Position numbers and translations under genes: made by a program
Source: Bacteroidota bacterium
Lineage (GTDB): Bacteria; Bacteroidota; Bacteroidia; NS11-12g; UBA955
DNA length: 64,000 nucleotides
Direction: 5' to 3'
Assembly: GCA_963169345.1 (NCBI GenBank)
Contig: CAUJCT010000033.1
Span: 93,639-157,638 of the forward strand
Part shown: piece by piece, positions 34,161 to 42,224 of the stretch
How the letters are laid out: every line of letters starts with the position of its first letter
Numbering within the stretch: position 1 is the stretch's first letter
The notes under the pieces: generated by a model
Database searches by the model: none
Seen by the model: only the letters and a program-made list of their open reading frames with translations
Told to the model about the DNA's origin: nothing

Positions 34161-34436
34161 TTAGAGCTTAACCCAGGCTAAGACGCCGAGGTTAAACATA
34201 GTTCCGCAAAGAGCTTCTATGTATTTGCGATTTTTCTTTTGTTTCAGTTCGGTTTCACGCAGTTTTAAATCTGTTTTTGATTCGTAAGTTTCGAAGTAAC
34301 GCAATTGCCAGTCTTTAGCACCCTGGGTATTTTTTTTATTTAAGTGAAGTATTTTCTCTTTGATGTTTGAGGTCGACCCGATGTAATACAGATTCATTTC
34401 TACAGAATAGAGAACGATCAGGTAAAACATGCTCAA
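34161..34436 (-). CDS. GIY-YIG domain protein (degenerate)
   Basis: 91 residues, the usual size of UPF0213-type GIY-YIG proteins. The core is 'FYLIVLYSVEMNLYYIGSTS', where the first half reads Leu-Tyr-Ser and the second Tyr-Tyr-Ile-Gly. The catalytic Glu may be the one in 'DLKLRETELKQKK'. The expected Arg after the motif ('R-L-x-x-H') is replaced by 'KEKILHLN', so activity is doubtful. Such genes are common near variable intergenic repeats in Bacteroidota, and here a dispersed repeat begins about 90 bases beyond its start. Confidence 0.75.
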   Translation of the reverse strand: MSMFYLIVLYSVEMNLYYIGSTSNIKEKILHLNKKNTQGAKDWQLRYFETYESKTDLKLRETELKQKKNRKYIEALCGTMFNLGVLAWVKL

Positions 34437-34522
34437 ATTTCAGCTTATAATAAATTAAAGTAAAGAGGAAAATTTGAATTGGGAGTTGAATTTGTTGAGG
34501 GTTGGTGTTAATGAAAAAATTG

Positions 34523-34682
34523 AACCTGTCAGGTTAATTTTTACGTGCGCAAAATGCAGAAATTTAGCGATATGTGAAAAAAAACCGGGACCTGACAGGT
34601 TGTTTTATTTTACCGTTTACACAAAAAAGTACCAGTTCATTCACCAAAATGAGCATTTCGAAAAATTACATTATTGAATCAA
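34523..34682. repeat. Dispersed paired-palindrome element, copy 1
   Basis: Two 13-base palindromes: AACCTGTCAGGTT (34523-34535) and GACCTGACAGGTT (34589-34601). Their starts are 66 bases apart. The part from 34587 to 34682 is a 96-base near-perfect repeat of 35630-35725 (one mismatch). It lies in the gap between a GIY-YIG gene and a minus-strand outer-membrane gene. A short open frame across it is only a by-product. Confidence 0.9.
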
Positions 34683-34775
34683 TTTTTTGATAAGTTGATT
34701 TTGATACAGAGTATAAAGCTGAAGTTTACTCGTCAATTTTTTAAATTGTTTTAGAAAAATAATGACAGAGTGATT

Positions 34776-35471
34776 TCAATTTTTATTAAAGAATATTCTA
34801 TATCCGGCTTGCAGATTTAAACTCAATAAGGGTGAAGATATACCACTAAAATCATATACTCTAAAAGGTTGAAAAGAGAATGTAGTTTGTATGCCAAATA
34901 CAAAGTTGCCATTTGTGGAAATCGGTCGTAGATACTGGTAATTAATTCCAAACATTAATTGACCTAAACTTTGATCTGTTATTGTCTTTTTTACGGCCGA
35001 ACTATCGTCTTTTATGTGGATTTTTTCTGTCAGAAAATTGATGCCGATATTATGGCCCAGGAAATGCTCTCCCTTCTGTTTTTTTGAAATGGAATGGAAG
35101 TTTTTATAACTCACATTGAAATAGGTATAGGAGAGTCTTCCAATGAAAGATTTATATATTAATGAGGAATCAATCGGAGAATTGTAATCGGAGAAATAGA
35201 TAAAATTATATTGTGCATCTTGTTCATGTCTTCCTAGCAAATAAGCATCTTTTTTTAAAACTTTGCTGCTATTTATACAGATTTCAATTCCGTAATAGTG
35301 GTTTTTTTTAGATTTATACATGAAGTCAGCATTAAATCCACTTATCAATTGTGCTCCGTAATAGGCAATGGAACGATTACTATAACTGAGGCTAGAATTA
35401 AGCTGTGCTTTTACAAATTGATTTACAAAAAGTAAACTCAAAAGGATGATATTTCTAATAAGTTGTAACAT
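34776..35471 (-). CDS. Putative outer-membrane protein between two repeat copies
   Basis: About 231 residues from the start at 35471, where the signal peptide ('MLQLIRNIILLSLLFVNQF' then 'VKAQ') begins; a Met 8 codons upstream is less likely. The mature protein has amphipathic strands ('IAYYGAQLISGFNADFMYKS', 'FVFGIQTTFSFQPFRVY') and ends 'LNLQAGYRIFF', consistent with a small beta-barrel. No family was recognised. It is flanked on both sides by copies of the same dispersed repeat in the same direction, so it could have been moved, duplicated or deleted by recombination. Confidence 0.55.
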   Translation of the reverse strand: MLQLIRNIILLSLLFVNQFVKAQLNSSLSYSNRSIAYYGAQLISGFNADFMYKSKKNHYYGIEICINSSKVLKKDAYLLGRHEQDAQYNFIYFSDYNSPIDSSLIYKSFIGRLSYTYFNVSYKNFHSISKKQKGEHFLGHNIGINFLTEKIHIKDDSSAVKKTITDQSLGQLMFGINYQYLRPISTNGNFVFGIQTTFSFQPFRVYDFSGISSPLLSLNLQAGYRIFFNKN

Positions 35472-35565
35472 AACACTAGTTTTCGTATAGGTCATTTAAT
35501 GTTTTCAATTATATCGAATTTTTCGTAAAGCAATTTTAATTAATGCTTTTTTAATCGTGATCTTT

Positions 35566-35725
35566 AACCTGACAGGTTCAATTTTTATTAATTAAAGTGC
35601 AGAAAATAAGAAACATGTGAGAGGAAAATGGGACCTGACAGGTTGTTTTATTTTACCGTTTACACAAAAAAGTACCTGTTCATTCACCAAAATGAGCATT
35701 TCGAAAAATTACATTATTGAATCAA
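35566..35725. repeat. Dispersed paired-palindrome element, copy 2
   Basis: Palindromes AACCTGACAGGTT (35566-35578) and GACCTGACAGGTT (35632-35644), again 66 bases apart, then the same 96-base tail as copy 1 (35630-35725, one mismatch). It ends about 50 bases before the next gene's ATG. Confidence 0.9.
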
Positions 35726-35773
35726 ATATTCATCCAGTTGCATTATTTGTGTGAAAGAGATTATTATTGCAGC

Positions 35774-36139
35774 ATGAAATTAAATAAACTAATACTCGTG
35801 GCATTTCTTTTTGCTGCATCATTTGTTAAAGCTCAAAACTATAAAGTAACACACGTCTTCATGGTAAAAAATGGTTCACCTAAACCATTTAATGCAAAAA
35901 TCGAAATTAAAGACTCAATGTACACCATGTATATGTATGGTACTGATACAACCAAATCTCAATACAAAGTAACCAAAATTGAAGGAAATGAATATTTTCT
36001 GAGCAATGGAAGTGTGCTCATTTTTAGTGAATCTACCAATAGAGGAGAGCGCAAAGAAGGTGTTTTTTATATGGAAATGGCGACAGACTACAAAAATCCC
36101 AACAGAAAATCTTTACATTTCAGAGTTGTGAAGCAATAG
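35774..36139 (+). CDS. Small exported protein, unknown function
   Basis: 121 residues from the ATG at 35774, where a signal peptide 'MKLNKLILVAFLFAASFVKA' begins; the in-frame ATG at 35717 falls in the repeat and is rejected. The mature part of about 100 residues is beta-rich ('FNAKIEIKDSMYTMYMYGTD', 'EGVFYMEMATDY') and recalls small lipocalin-like or DUF-type periplasmic proteins, with no firm match. A terminator shared with the convergent T9SS gene follows. Confidence 0.6.
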   Translation: MKLNKLILVAFLFAASFVKAQNYKVTHVFMVKNGSPKPFNAKIEIKDSMYTMYMYGTDTTKSQYKVTKIEGNEYFLSNGSVLIFSESTNRGERKEGVFYMEMATDYKNPNRKSLHFRVVKQ

Positions 36140-36199
36140 TTACTCTCTTGACTTTTCTGAACGAATTTTAACATTTACATTTTATTAAAATGAAAATTG

Positions 36200-36227
36200 A
36201 CGGCAATCTACAGGGTTGCCGTTTTTA
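36200..36227. terminator. Terminator between convergent genes
   Basis: Stem ACGGCAA (36200-36206) / TTGCCGT (36216-36222), then TTTTATT. The stop of the minus-strand T9SS gene lies at its edge. Confidence 0.75.
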
Positions 36228-37649
36228 TTGAGAGATAATGAGCTTGTTTATATAAACATGCCCATCATCGGTGCTGATTCGCAAAATATACAAACCATTA
36301 CTAAAGTCTGATAAGTTGAGCTTTAAAATTTGGCCTTCTGTAGTACTATTTAAATTATGGATGATTTTGCCATCAATCGTTGTCAGTTGAATGCTGTTTA
36401 TTGATAAGTCAACAATATTGACTTTAAAAATTCCTTCTCCCGGATTTGGGGTAATGGATAGTTGTTGATTCGTAAGAGAATTGATTTCTGAGTTCCACAT
36501 TTCAGTTTCAAGTACATTGCTGTAAAAAGTATCGCCAACTTCGGTAATACTCATTATTTTGTAATACAGCTTGGTTTTAAAAGGTAAATTAGAATCTAAA
36601 GCAGTTAAAGTAGTAGCTGCCAAATCATAAATTGAAGCGAAGTTGTCCGGAGAGCCTATGCTTTTAAGAACTACATTTTTTACAATAGGTTGCTCCATGC
36701 AATCAGGTACCCAAGACAGATTTAAAGTAGTCGGATTTTTCTTATAACCATCTAAGGTGATAACAGGAGGCAATTGAGATATCATAACATTGTATACCAT
36801 TTCAGTATTATAACTGTAGATGAGTTCAGAGTTCTTGAATAATTGCGTTTGAATGGTGAAATAGTAAAAGCCAGCATGACTGGCTTTTAATGTCAGGATA
36901 GAATCCACACTGTTGTAGGAAATAAGGCCGTTGGGGCCCAATAGGTTTGAAGCGCTGTAACCAGAACTCAATTCAGTTTTGACCCCAGCTATATATCGAA
37001 CAGTACAACCTGGATAATTGTTTTGAATAGAGGCTCCTTTTAATGGTTGTTCTATAGTTGTGGCAATTGAGTCATACAACATGCCTTTTGGAAACAATTT
37101 AATTTTATATGTATTGTCAACGAACGAACTTAAAATTCCTATATTATTACCGTATTTCGGATTGAATAACTCAGGAGGTGTAACTAATTGTTCAGGTTTG
37201 AGAAAACATTCAAATGTATAACCCTGATATGGTGTTCCGGTTTGGTCATTTAGTAAATTTAAAGCTTCAGCTCTGCAACAAATTTCAGTCTTAATAGAAT
37301 AACCATTGATATTGGCATTGAGTTTAATTTGAGATGTATAAACAGCTCTTTCTATGCATACTCCATAACAACCATAAACATAGTTTTTTTTAAATAAGTT
37401 AGCATCAGCATTTATAGTTTTCGAAATATTATCGCGATCGTAAACGCAAAATTCCAAGGAAGATGGGAGTGCTATTTGGTTTGTTCCGCAGTTTCTGTAT
37501 AATTCTATGTTGACAGCATAGACATATTGCCCGGAATCTGTTTTTAAGTAATGGCATTGTAAATTACCGGACAGAATGTGTGAAGCAAATAAATTTGAGT
37601 TTAATGTTAAGAAAAACAGGATGCCCAGAATGGATTTTAGTTTTATCAT
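36225..37649 (-). CDS. T9SS cargo protein with gliding-associated N-terminal domain
   Basis: 474 residues. The signal peptide ends at 'NSNLFASHILSGNLQC'; 'ASHI-x-x-G' right after the cleavage site is typical of gliding/SprB-like Bacteroidota surface proteins. The domain up to about residue 285 has conserved Cys pairs ('ELYRNCGT', 'NYVYGCYGVCIERAVY'). A fibronectin-like segment occupies about 290-385. The sorting domain runs from 'LSITPNPGEGIFKVNI' to 'GLYILRISTDDGHVYINKL'. It should be secreted and attached to the surface. Ligand unknown. Confidence 0.85.
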   Translation of the reverse strand: MIKLKSILGILFFLTLNSNLFASHILSGNLQCHYLKTDSGQYVYAVNIELYRNCGTNQIALPSSLEFCVYDRDNISKTINADANLFKKNYVYGCYGVCIERAVYTSQIKLNANINGYSIKTEICCRAEALNLLNDQTGTPYQGYTFECFLKPEQLVTPPELFNPKYGNNIGILSSFVDNTYKIKLFPKGMLYDSIATTIEQPLKGASIQNNYPGCTVRYIAGVKTELSSGYSASNLLGPNGLISYNSVDSILTLKASHAGFYYFTIQTQLFKNSELIYSYNTEMVYNVMISQLPPVITLDGYKKNPTTLNLSWVPDCMEQPIVKNVVLKSIGSPDNFASIYDLAATTLTALDSNLPFKTKLYYKIMSITEVGDTFYSNVLETEMWNSEINSLTNQQLSITPNPGEGIFKVNIVDLSINSIQLTTIDGKIIHNLNSTTEGQILKLNLSDFSNGLYILRISTDDGHVYINKLIISQ

Positions 37650-37829
37650 ATCACAATTTTACACAAATTTAAGAGAATTTATGTAAGAGTGAAAGGCTTT
37701 AAGGCTAAATTGCTTTAGAACTGAAGTGCTGAGAAGCTGAATAGGGAAGTCTTTTATTTATAAAAAGACTAAAAAGTTAATGGCAATATTAGTCGTGCAG
37801 AGTTCAGGCAGCAGTGCTAAGTTTATTAT

Positions 37830-38975
37830 CTACCCTTCTTTCGTTTCTTCAACACCATCCGCATGTTTGGCAAATCTGCCTTTTGTTTTGTCATGCACCT
37901 GGTCGTAGCGACTCCATGGCCAACCGCCAAACTGAGTTTTGTGATAGTCTTCGAAAGCCTGTTGAATTTCCTCTTTTGTATTCATAACAAAAGGGCCATA
38001 TTGAATAACCGGCTCGTTAATAGGTTTGCCTTGAAGCATTAAAATACTGACAGGGTCTTTGTCACATTTGATTTTTAAATCGTGCTCAGATAAGACTTTT
38101 ACAGCGCTGTATTTTGGAATAGTTTTACCGGCCATGGTAACAGATTCTCCTTCGTAAAAATAAAGTGTACGATTGATATTGGCACTGGCTTTTGGTAATG
38201 TCCATTCTGCATTAGCATCCATTTTGATGTTCCATATTGCAACCTCATTGTTAACATCAGCTGCCCATGAATCCGGCGGGCAATCGGGTGCTTTGAGTTC
38301 GCCTATTTTTCCTGCAATAATTTCAACATTAGTTTTGAGTTTATTACTGTCTTCGTGCTCGTATTTAGAAATGTTTTCACTCCATAACATCTTAAAATGC
38401 GGCTCCACCATTTTGTTTTTCTTTGGCAGATTTAACCAAATCTGAAAGAGCTCCATCGGATTTTCCTTATCAGAATTAATCAATGGAAACATTTCAGAAT
38501 GCTGAACACCTTTACCGGCAGTCATCCATTGAACATCACCATTGCCATATCTGCCTGCGGCGCCCATCGAATCGGCGTGATCCACAATGCCTTTTCTAAC
38601 CACTGTAACGGTCTCAAATCCTCTGTGCGGGTGCCCTGGGAAGCCAGGAACAGTTTTGCCATGGTACATTCTGAAACCATCTTTGACAATGAAATCGTCA
38701 CCCATACTTCTGCCTGAGAAGTGTTTGGGATCCGGTCCAAGTTTTTCATTTCCTTTTGGAAAATTGTCTTCGTGGTGAACACAAAAAAGAAATGGGTCGG
38801 ATGTTTCCCATTGGAATCCAAGTGCCTGTATAGATAATATTGGATCCGTTGTATCCATGTCTTGATTCATTTTTTTTAAAGCTTTCGAAAAATTGTCTAA
38901 AGGTAAAATCAATGAGGAAGATACGGCTAATGTCAACCTGTTTAAGAAGCTGCGGCGTTTTAATGGTTCTGTCAT
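37830..38975 (-). CDS. Pirin family protein with Tat-type signal
   Basis: 381 residues; ordinary pirins are about 230-300. The N-terminus 'PLKRRSFLNRLTLAVSSSL' has a twin-Arg motif and hydrophobic stretch, so Tat export is likely. The cupin metal site is complete: His115 and His117 in 'PGHPHRGFETVTVVRKG', and His159 and Glu161 in 'MTAGKGVQHSEMF'. The pirin C-terminal domain is also present. Some pirins are quercetin dioxygenases; here the substrate is unknown. A periplasmic location is unusual for the family. It stands alone. Confidence 0.85.
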   Translation of the reverse strand: MTEPLKRRSFLNRLTLAVSSSLILPLDNFSKALKKMNQDMDTTDPILSIQALGFQWETSDPFLFCVHHEDNFPKGNEKLGPDPKHFSGRSMGDDFIVKDGFRMYHGKTVPGFPGHPHRGFETVTVVRKGIVDHADSMGAAGRYGNGDVQWMTAGKGVQHSEMFPLINSDKENPMELFQIWLNLPKKNKMVEPHFKMLWSENISKYEHEDSNKLKTNVEIIAGKIGELKAPDCPPDSWAADVNNEVAIWNIKMDANAEWTLPKASANINRTLYFYEGESVTMAGKTIPKYSAVKVLSEHDLKIKCDKDPVSILMLQGKPINEPVIQYGPFVMNTKEEIQQAFEDYHKTQFGGWPWSRYDQVHDKTKGRFAKHADGVEETKEG

Positions 38976-39099
38976 GATTTTAAAAGTTTAAACAAATATA
39001 GACTTTTCGGGATTGTTTGTTGCAACAATTTATTTATAGCTCTATCAGCACTGCTTATAGAACAAAATGGACGGGAGCGATTTGAGTTGATTTTGAAAG

Positions 39100-39595
39100 T
39101 ATCTCGATTTAATAGGAAAAAATCAATAGCACCACATTGAAAATACATCTATTTTTATCTAAGCAAGCATAAAACTTTTTAAACGGAAGGAGGGGAATTA
39201 GAGTTTTTTTAATCTCCGACACCCTAGCAGAGTGTTGAAGATTAAAATAATTCCCAGCCTCAATTATCATATCCGGTTTTTAAAAGAAAAAAGCAATAGC
39301 ATTCTATTGAAAGTGCACTAATTTTTTTCAGGGAGGGTGTAAAACTTTTTAAACGGAAGGAGGGTGATATGAGTTTTTTTAATTTCCGACACCCTGGCAG
39401 AGTGTTGAAGATTAAAATAATTCCCGTCCTCAATTATCTTATCCGGTTTTTAAAAGAAAAAAGCAATAGCATTCTATTGAAAGTGCACTAATTTTTTTCA
39501 GGGAAGTTATAAAACTTTTTAAACGGGAGGAGGTTGTTATGCGTTTTTTTAATTCCTGACACCCTAGCAGAGTGTTGAAGATTAAAATAATTCCC
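39100..39595. repeat. 170-bp tandem repeat, about three copies
   Basis: The block AAAACTTTTTAAACGGRAGG starts at 39171, 39341 and 39511, an exact 170-base period. The first copy's left part (39100-39170) is diverged. Each unit has an 18-bp imperfect hairpin with a 3-base loop (core ACACCCT-AGC-AGAGTGT, first at 39219-39235) between a T7 tract and ATTAAAATAATTCCC. TATTGAAAGTGCA in the units also occurs in the 85-bp repeat at 24.1 kb. It fills the 700-base gap before the ArsR operon; no gene is seen in it. Confidence 0.92.
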
Positions 39596-39628
39596 ACCAA
39601 AAAATTTCACATTATTCCCAAAATAAAT

Positions 39629-39659
39629 TTGCGTAGCCAAATGTCTACACATATATTTG
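39629..39659 (+). promoter_or_regulatory. Promoter of the ArsR-YdeI operon
   Basis: TTG at 39629-39631, 20 bases, TATATTTG at 39652-39659: a full Bacteroidota promoter. It lies 18 bases before the ArsR ATG. Confidence 0.85.
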
Positions 39660-39674
39660 TAGCCATATAGCTAC
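39633..39674. promoter_or_regulatory. Two operator palindromes over the ArsR promoter
   Basis: Two 16-base palindromes, GTAGCCAAATGTCTAC (39633-39648) in the promoter spacer and GTAGCCATATAGCTAC (39659-39674) touching the -7 element. They start 26 bases apart. Their place over the promoter and next to the arsR-like gene implies autorepression. Confidence 0.8.
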
Positions 39675-39677
39675 ACA

Positions 39678-39995
39678 ATGAATCTTAGACGTGATGTTTT
39701 TCAGGCTGTCGCCGACCCTACAAGACGGGCAATCCTAGCCTTGCTGGCTACTCAGTCTCTTACCGCTGGTGCAATTGCTGCCAATTTTGAAACCGCCCGA
39801 CCAACTGTTTCAAAGCATTTGTTAATACTGACTGAGTGCGGACTCCTGAAATCCAAACAGGATGGTCGCGAAATCTACTATCAGCTCAATCCAAGAAAAA
39901 TGAAACCAATCGCCGATTTTATAGAACCATTCCGATTGCTCTGGGAACAAAGATTCGATAAACTGGAGCAAATTATGAAGCAATACAAAAAGTAA
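39678..39995 (+). CDS. ArsR-family transcriptional repressor
   Basis: 105 residues, a winged-helix regulator of the ArsR/SdpR type. '[20 protein letters not shown]' is the family opening. The recognition region is '[20 protein letters not shown]', followed by '[20 protein letters not shown]', the wing. No Cys pair for metal binding is present, so it resembles the ArsR regulators coupled with SRPBCC proteins rather than metal sensors. First gene of a five-gene operon; two palindromes overlap its promoter. A paralogue with the same layout is at 57979. Confidence 0.92.
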   Translation: MNLRRDVFQAVADPTRRAILALLATQSLTAGAIAANFETARPTVSKHLLILTECGLLKSKQDGREIYYQLNPRKMKPIADFIEPFRLLWEQRFDKLEQIMKQYKK

Positions 39996-39997
39996 TT

Positions 39998-40456
39998 ATG
40001 GAACTAAAAACAAAAATTCTTGCAGAAGAAAATAAACAGGAAATTGTAATCACCCGCGATTTCGAATTGCCGGTTGAACTTCTTTACAAAGCGTATGTCG
40101 AGCCCGAAATCGTCGAACAATGGATGGGAACCAAAGTTGTGAAAATGGAATGCATAAAACATGGTTCTTACCATTTTGTAACAACAGATCCAATGGGTAA
40201 CCAACACCATTTCAGCGGAACAATACACGATTGCGAAACCAATGTTAGAATTATACGTACATTTGAAATGGAACAAACACCGTTTGCCCCACAATTGGAG
40301 TATCTTGAATTTATTCCCGTGGACGCATCAAACAGCCAACTTCGAATGCAAATTGTTTTTAAATCGGTAGAAATGCGTAATAATTTATTGAAAATGCCTT
40401 TTGCTGCTGGATTAAATATGGCCCACAACCGTCTCGAACAAGTCAGTTTAAAATAA
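39998..40456 (+). CDS. SRPBCC (AHSA1-like) domain protein
   Basis: 152 residues of the START/Bet v1-like SRPBCC fold, AHSA1 group: 'ITRDFELPVELLYKAYVEPE' and 'IVEQWMGTK' are the usual opening, and the rest alternates strands around a hydrophobic pocket. It starts 2 bases after the ArsR stop. ArsR-SRPBCC pairs are a common bacterial arrangement in which the SRPBCC protein is thought to bind a small hydrophobic ligand. Ligand unknown. Confidence 0.88.
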   Translation: MELKTKILAEENKQEIVITRDFELPVELLYKAYVEPEIVEQWMGTKVVKMECIKHGSYHFVTTDPMGNQHHFSGTIHDCETNVRIIRTFEMEQTPFAPQLEYLEFIPVDASNSQLRMQIVFKSVEMRNNLLKMPFAAGLNMAHNRLEQVSLK

Positions 40457-40463
40457 CATTAAT

Positions 40464-41045
40464 ATGAATCCAAAAGTGAATTTTTTCTTTGAAAAAGCTA
40501 AAAGCTGGAAAGACGAATATATTAAACTAAGAAGTATCATGCTCGATCACGATATGGAGGAGGAATTGAAATGGGGCGTGCCTTGTTATACGGTCAACAA
40601 AACTAATGTAGTACTCATTCATGGGTTTAAAAATTATTGTGCAATTTTGTTTCACAAAGGTGTCTTGTTAAAGGATCCGGCTCAGCTTTTGATTCAACAA
40701 ACCGAAAATGTGCAATCCGCCAGGCAAATGCGCTTTACCGGTTTACACGATATTCTGGATAAGGAACACCTCATTAATGCCTATATCTTAGAAGCTATAG
40801 CCAATGAAAAAGCTGGCAAGAAAGTAGAATTGAAAAAGACCAACGAGTACAATGTACCTTCAGAGTTTAAAGCAAAGTTAGACGCTATTCCGGCTTTGAA
40901 ATCAGCATTTGAACAGTTGACTCCCGGTCGTCAGCGCGGTTATTTGTTGTATTTTTCTTCAGCTAAAATGGCCAAAACAAGAGAAGAAAGGGTAGAGAAG
41001 TATATAGACAAAATACTTTCCGGTAAAGGACTTGAAGATGAATAA
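40464..41045 (+). CDS. YdeI/OmpD-associated family protein (DUF1801), first copy
   Basis: 193 residues. The N-terminal DUF1801 part is at about 10-115 ('EELKWGVPCYTVNKTNVVLI', 'FKNYCAILFHKGVLLKDPA') and the YdeI C-terminal segment at about 140-190 ('FEQLTPGRQRGYLLYFSSAK', 'TREERVEKYIDKIL'). YdeI-type proteins have been linked to resistance to peptides and bacteriocins but have no defined reaction. It lies 7 bases after the SRPBCC gene, and a close relative is two genes further on. Confidence 0.85.
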   Translation: MNPKVNFFFEKAKSWKDEYIKLRSIMLDHDMEEELKWGVPCYTVNKTNVVLIHGFKNYCAILFHKGVLLKDPAQLLIQQTENVQSARQMRFTGLHDILDKEHLINAYILEAIANEKAGKKVELKKTNEYNVPSEFKAKLDAIPALKSAFEQLTPGRQRGYLLYFSSAKMAKTREERVEKYIDKILSGKGLEDE

Positions 41046-41074
41046 TTATCCTAATAAATAAAACCAACATCATT

Positions 41075-41470
41075 ATGAATTCAAATGAAAAAAAATGGCC
41101 AAAAATCGTGTACTGGATCAGTACGGTTTGGCTGGCGCTTGGAATGGTATCTACAGGAATCATTCAGCTGATGCAACATCCCGAAGAACTGAAATTAATG
41201 GATAGCCTCGATTTTCCTTATTATCTCCTTACCATTATCGGTTTTTGGAAATTACTGGGAGCAATCGCTGTATTAATGCCTAAATTTGTGGTACTGAAAG
41301 AATGGGCTTATGCTGGTTTCTTTTTTACTATGTCTGGAGCTATAGTTGCTCACATGGTTAAAGAACATGGCGCCGCTGAAATTCTTCCGGCCCTTTTATT
41401 GTTGGTCTTAACCCTTGTGTCCTGGTATTTCAGACCAGTCAACAGGAGAGTCACTGTAGAAACAAACTAA
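41075..41470 (+). CDS. DoxX-like membrane protein
   Basis: 131 residues with four predicted transmembrane segments, as in the DoxX_2 group. Characteristic pieces are 'ISTVWLALGMVSTGIIQLM' and 'PYYLLTIIGFWKLLGAIAVL', then 'LKEWAYAGFFFTMSGAIVAH'. The family's role is poorly defined (redox or sulfur chemistry is suggested for some members). It sits between the two YdeI-like genes in the ArsR operon, 29 bases after the first and 6 before the second. Confidence 0.85.
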   Translation: MNSNEKKWPKIVYWISTVWLALGMVSTGIIQLMQHPEELKLMDSLDFPYYLLTIIGFWKLLGAIAVLMPKFVVLKEWAYAGFFFTMSGAIVAHMVKEHGAAEILPALLLLVLTLVSWYFRPVNRRVTVETN

Positions 41471-41476
41471 ATAAAT

Positions 41477-42091
41477 ATGGACAAACGAGTTGACGAATAT
41501 TTGATTGATGGTTGTGGCAGATGTGATTACTACGCAACGCCTCAATGTAAAGTCAATTTTTGGCGCGATGAACTTAAATTGTTGCGCAACATTGTTAACA
41601 ACAGTGGACTAGAGGAGGAGATAAAATGGAGTATGCCTTGTTATACCTACAAGGGTGCTAATGTAGCCATGATAGCGGCTTTTAAGGATTATTGTTCTCT
41701 GAGTTTTTTTAAAGGAGTTTTAATTAAGGACACCGCAAAATTACTCCATAAACAGGGCGAAAGTTCTCAATCAGCCCGTTTGTTTAAATTCACGAATAAA
41801 GCGCAAATCGAATCACTTGAGCCTATGATTATGGCTTATCTCCAAGAAGCAATTGACATTGAAATCAAAGGTCTTAAAGTCGAATTCGCTAAGCAACCTG
41901 AACCAATACCAACCGAACTGGAGGACATGTTTGTGAAAATGCCTGAACTTAAATCGGCATTCTTTGCTTTGACACCGGGTAAACAACGCGGGTATCTGAT
42001 CCATTTCAATCAGCCTAAACAAAGTGCAACACGCTTGTCCAGAATTGAGAAGAACATTCAGAAAATACTCAACGGAGAAGCCTTTTACTAA
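41477..42091 (+). CDS. YdeI/OmpD-associated family protein (DUF1801), second copy
   Basis: 204 residues, similar throughout to the gene at 40464: 'EEEIKWSMPCYTYKGANVAM' and 'FKDYCSLSFFKGVLIKDTA' match its DUF1801 part, and 'FFALTPGKQRGYLIHFNQPK' its C-terminus. It differs by an N-terminal extension of about 15 residues with Cys pairs ('IDGCGRCDYYATPQCK') that might bind a metal. The two copies may have arisen by duplication around the DoxX-like gene. Last gene of the operon; a terminator follows. Confidence 0.85.
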   Translation: MDKRVDEYLIDGCGRCDYYATPQCKVNFWRDELKLLRNIVNNSGLEEEIKWSMPCYTYKGANVAMIAAFKDYCSLSFFKGVLIKDTAKLLHKQGESSQSARLFKFTNKAQIESLEPMIMAYLQEAIDIEIKGLKVEFAKQPEPIPTELEDMFVKMPELKSAFFALTPGKQRGYLIHFNQPKQSATRLSRIEKNIQKILNGEAFY

Positions 42092-42171
42092 AGAGCTGAT
42101 ACTGGTAATAGAATGTCCTCTGACTGAAATTGAACTTTGATTTTATTGTAGGAAAGTCAGACATAAATTGT

Positions 42172-42214
42172 CAAAAAAAAGCCGGATAACATTTATTATC
42201 CGGCTTAATTTTTT
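42172..42214. terminator. Bidirectional terminator
   Basis: An 11-bp stem AAGCCGGATAA (42179-42189) / TTATCCGGCTT (42196-42206), with A8 before and AATTTTTT after. It lies between convergent transcripts. Confidence 0.9.
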
Positions 42215-42224
42215 AGTAAATCTA

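Noticed and set aside
34474..34677. 67-codon open frame across the paired-palindrome element
   Set aside because: It covers repeat DNA that recurs at 35.6 kb, has no signal or motif, and the second copy does not keep the frame.
39100..39595. CRISPR or ncRNA array in the 170-bp tandem repeat
   Set aside because: Period is too long and there are no unique spacers; transcription is not shown by any promoter.
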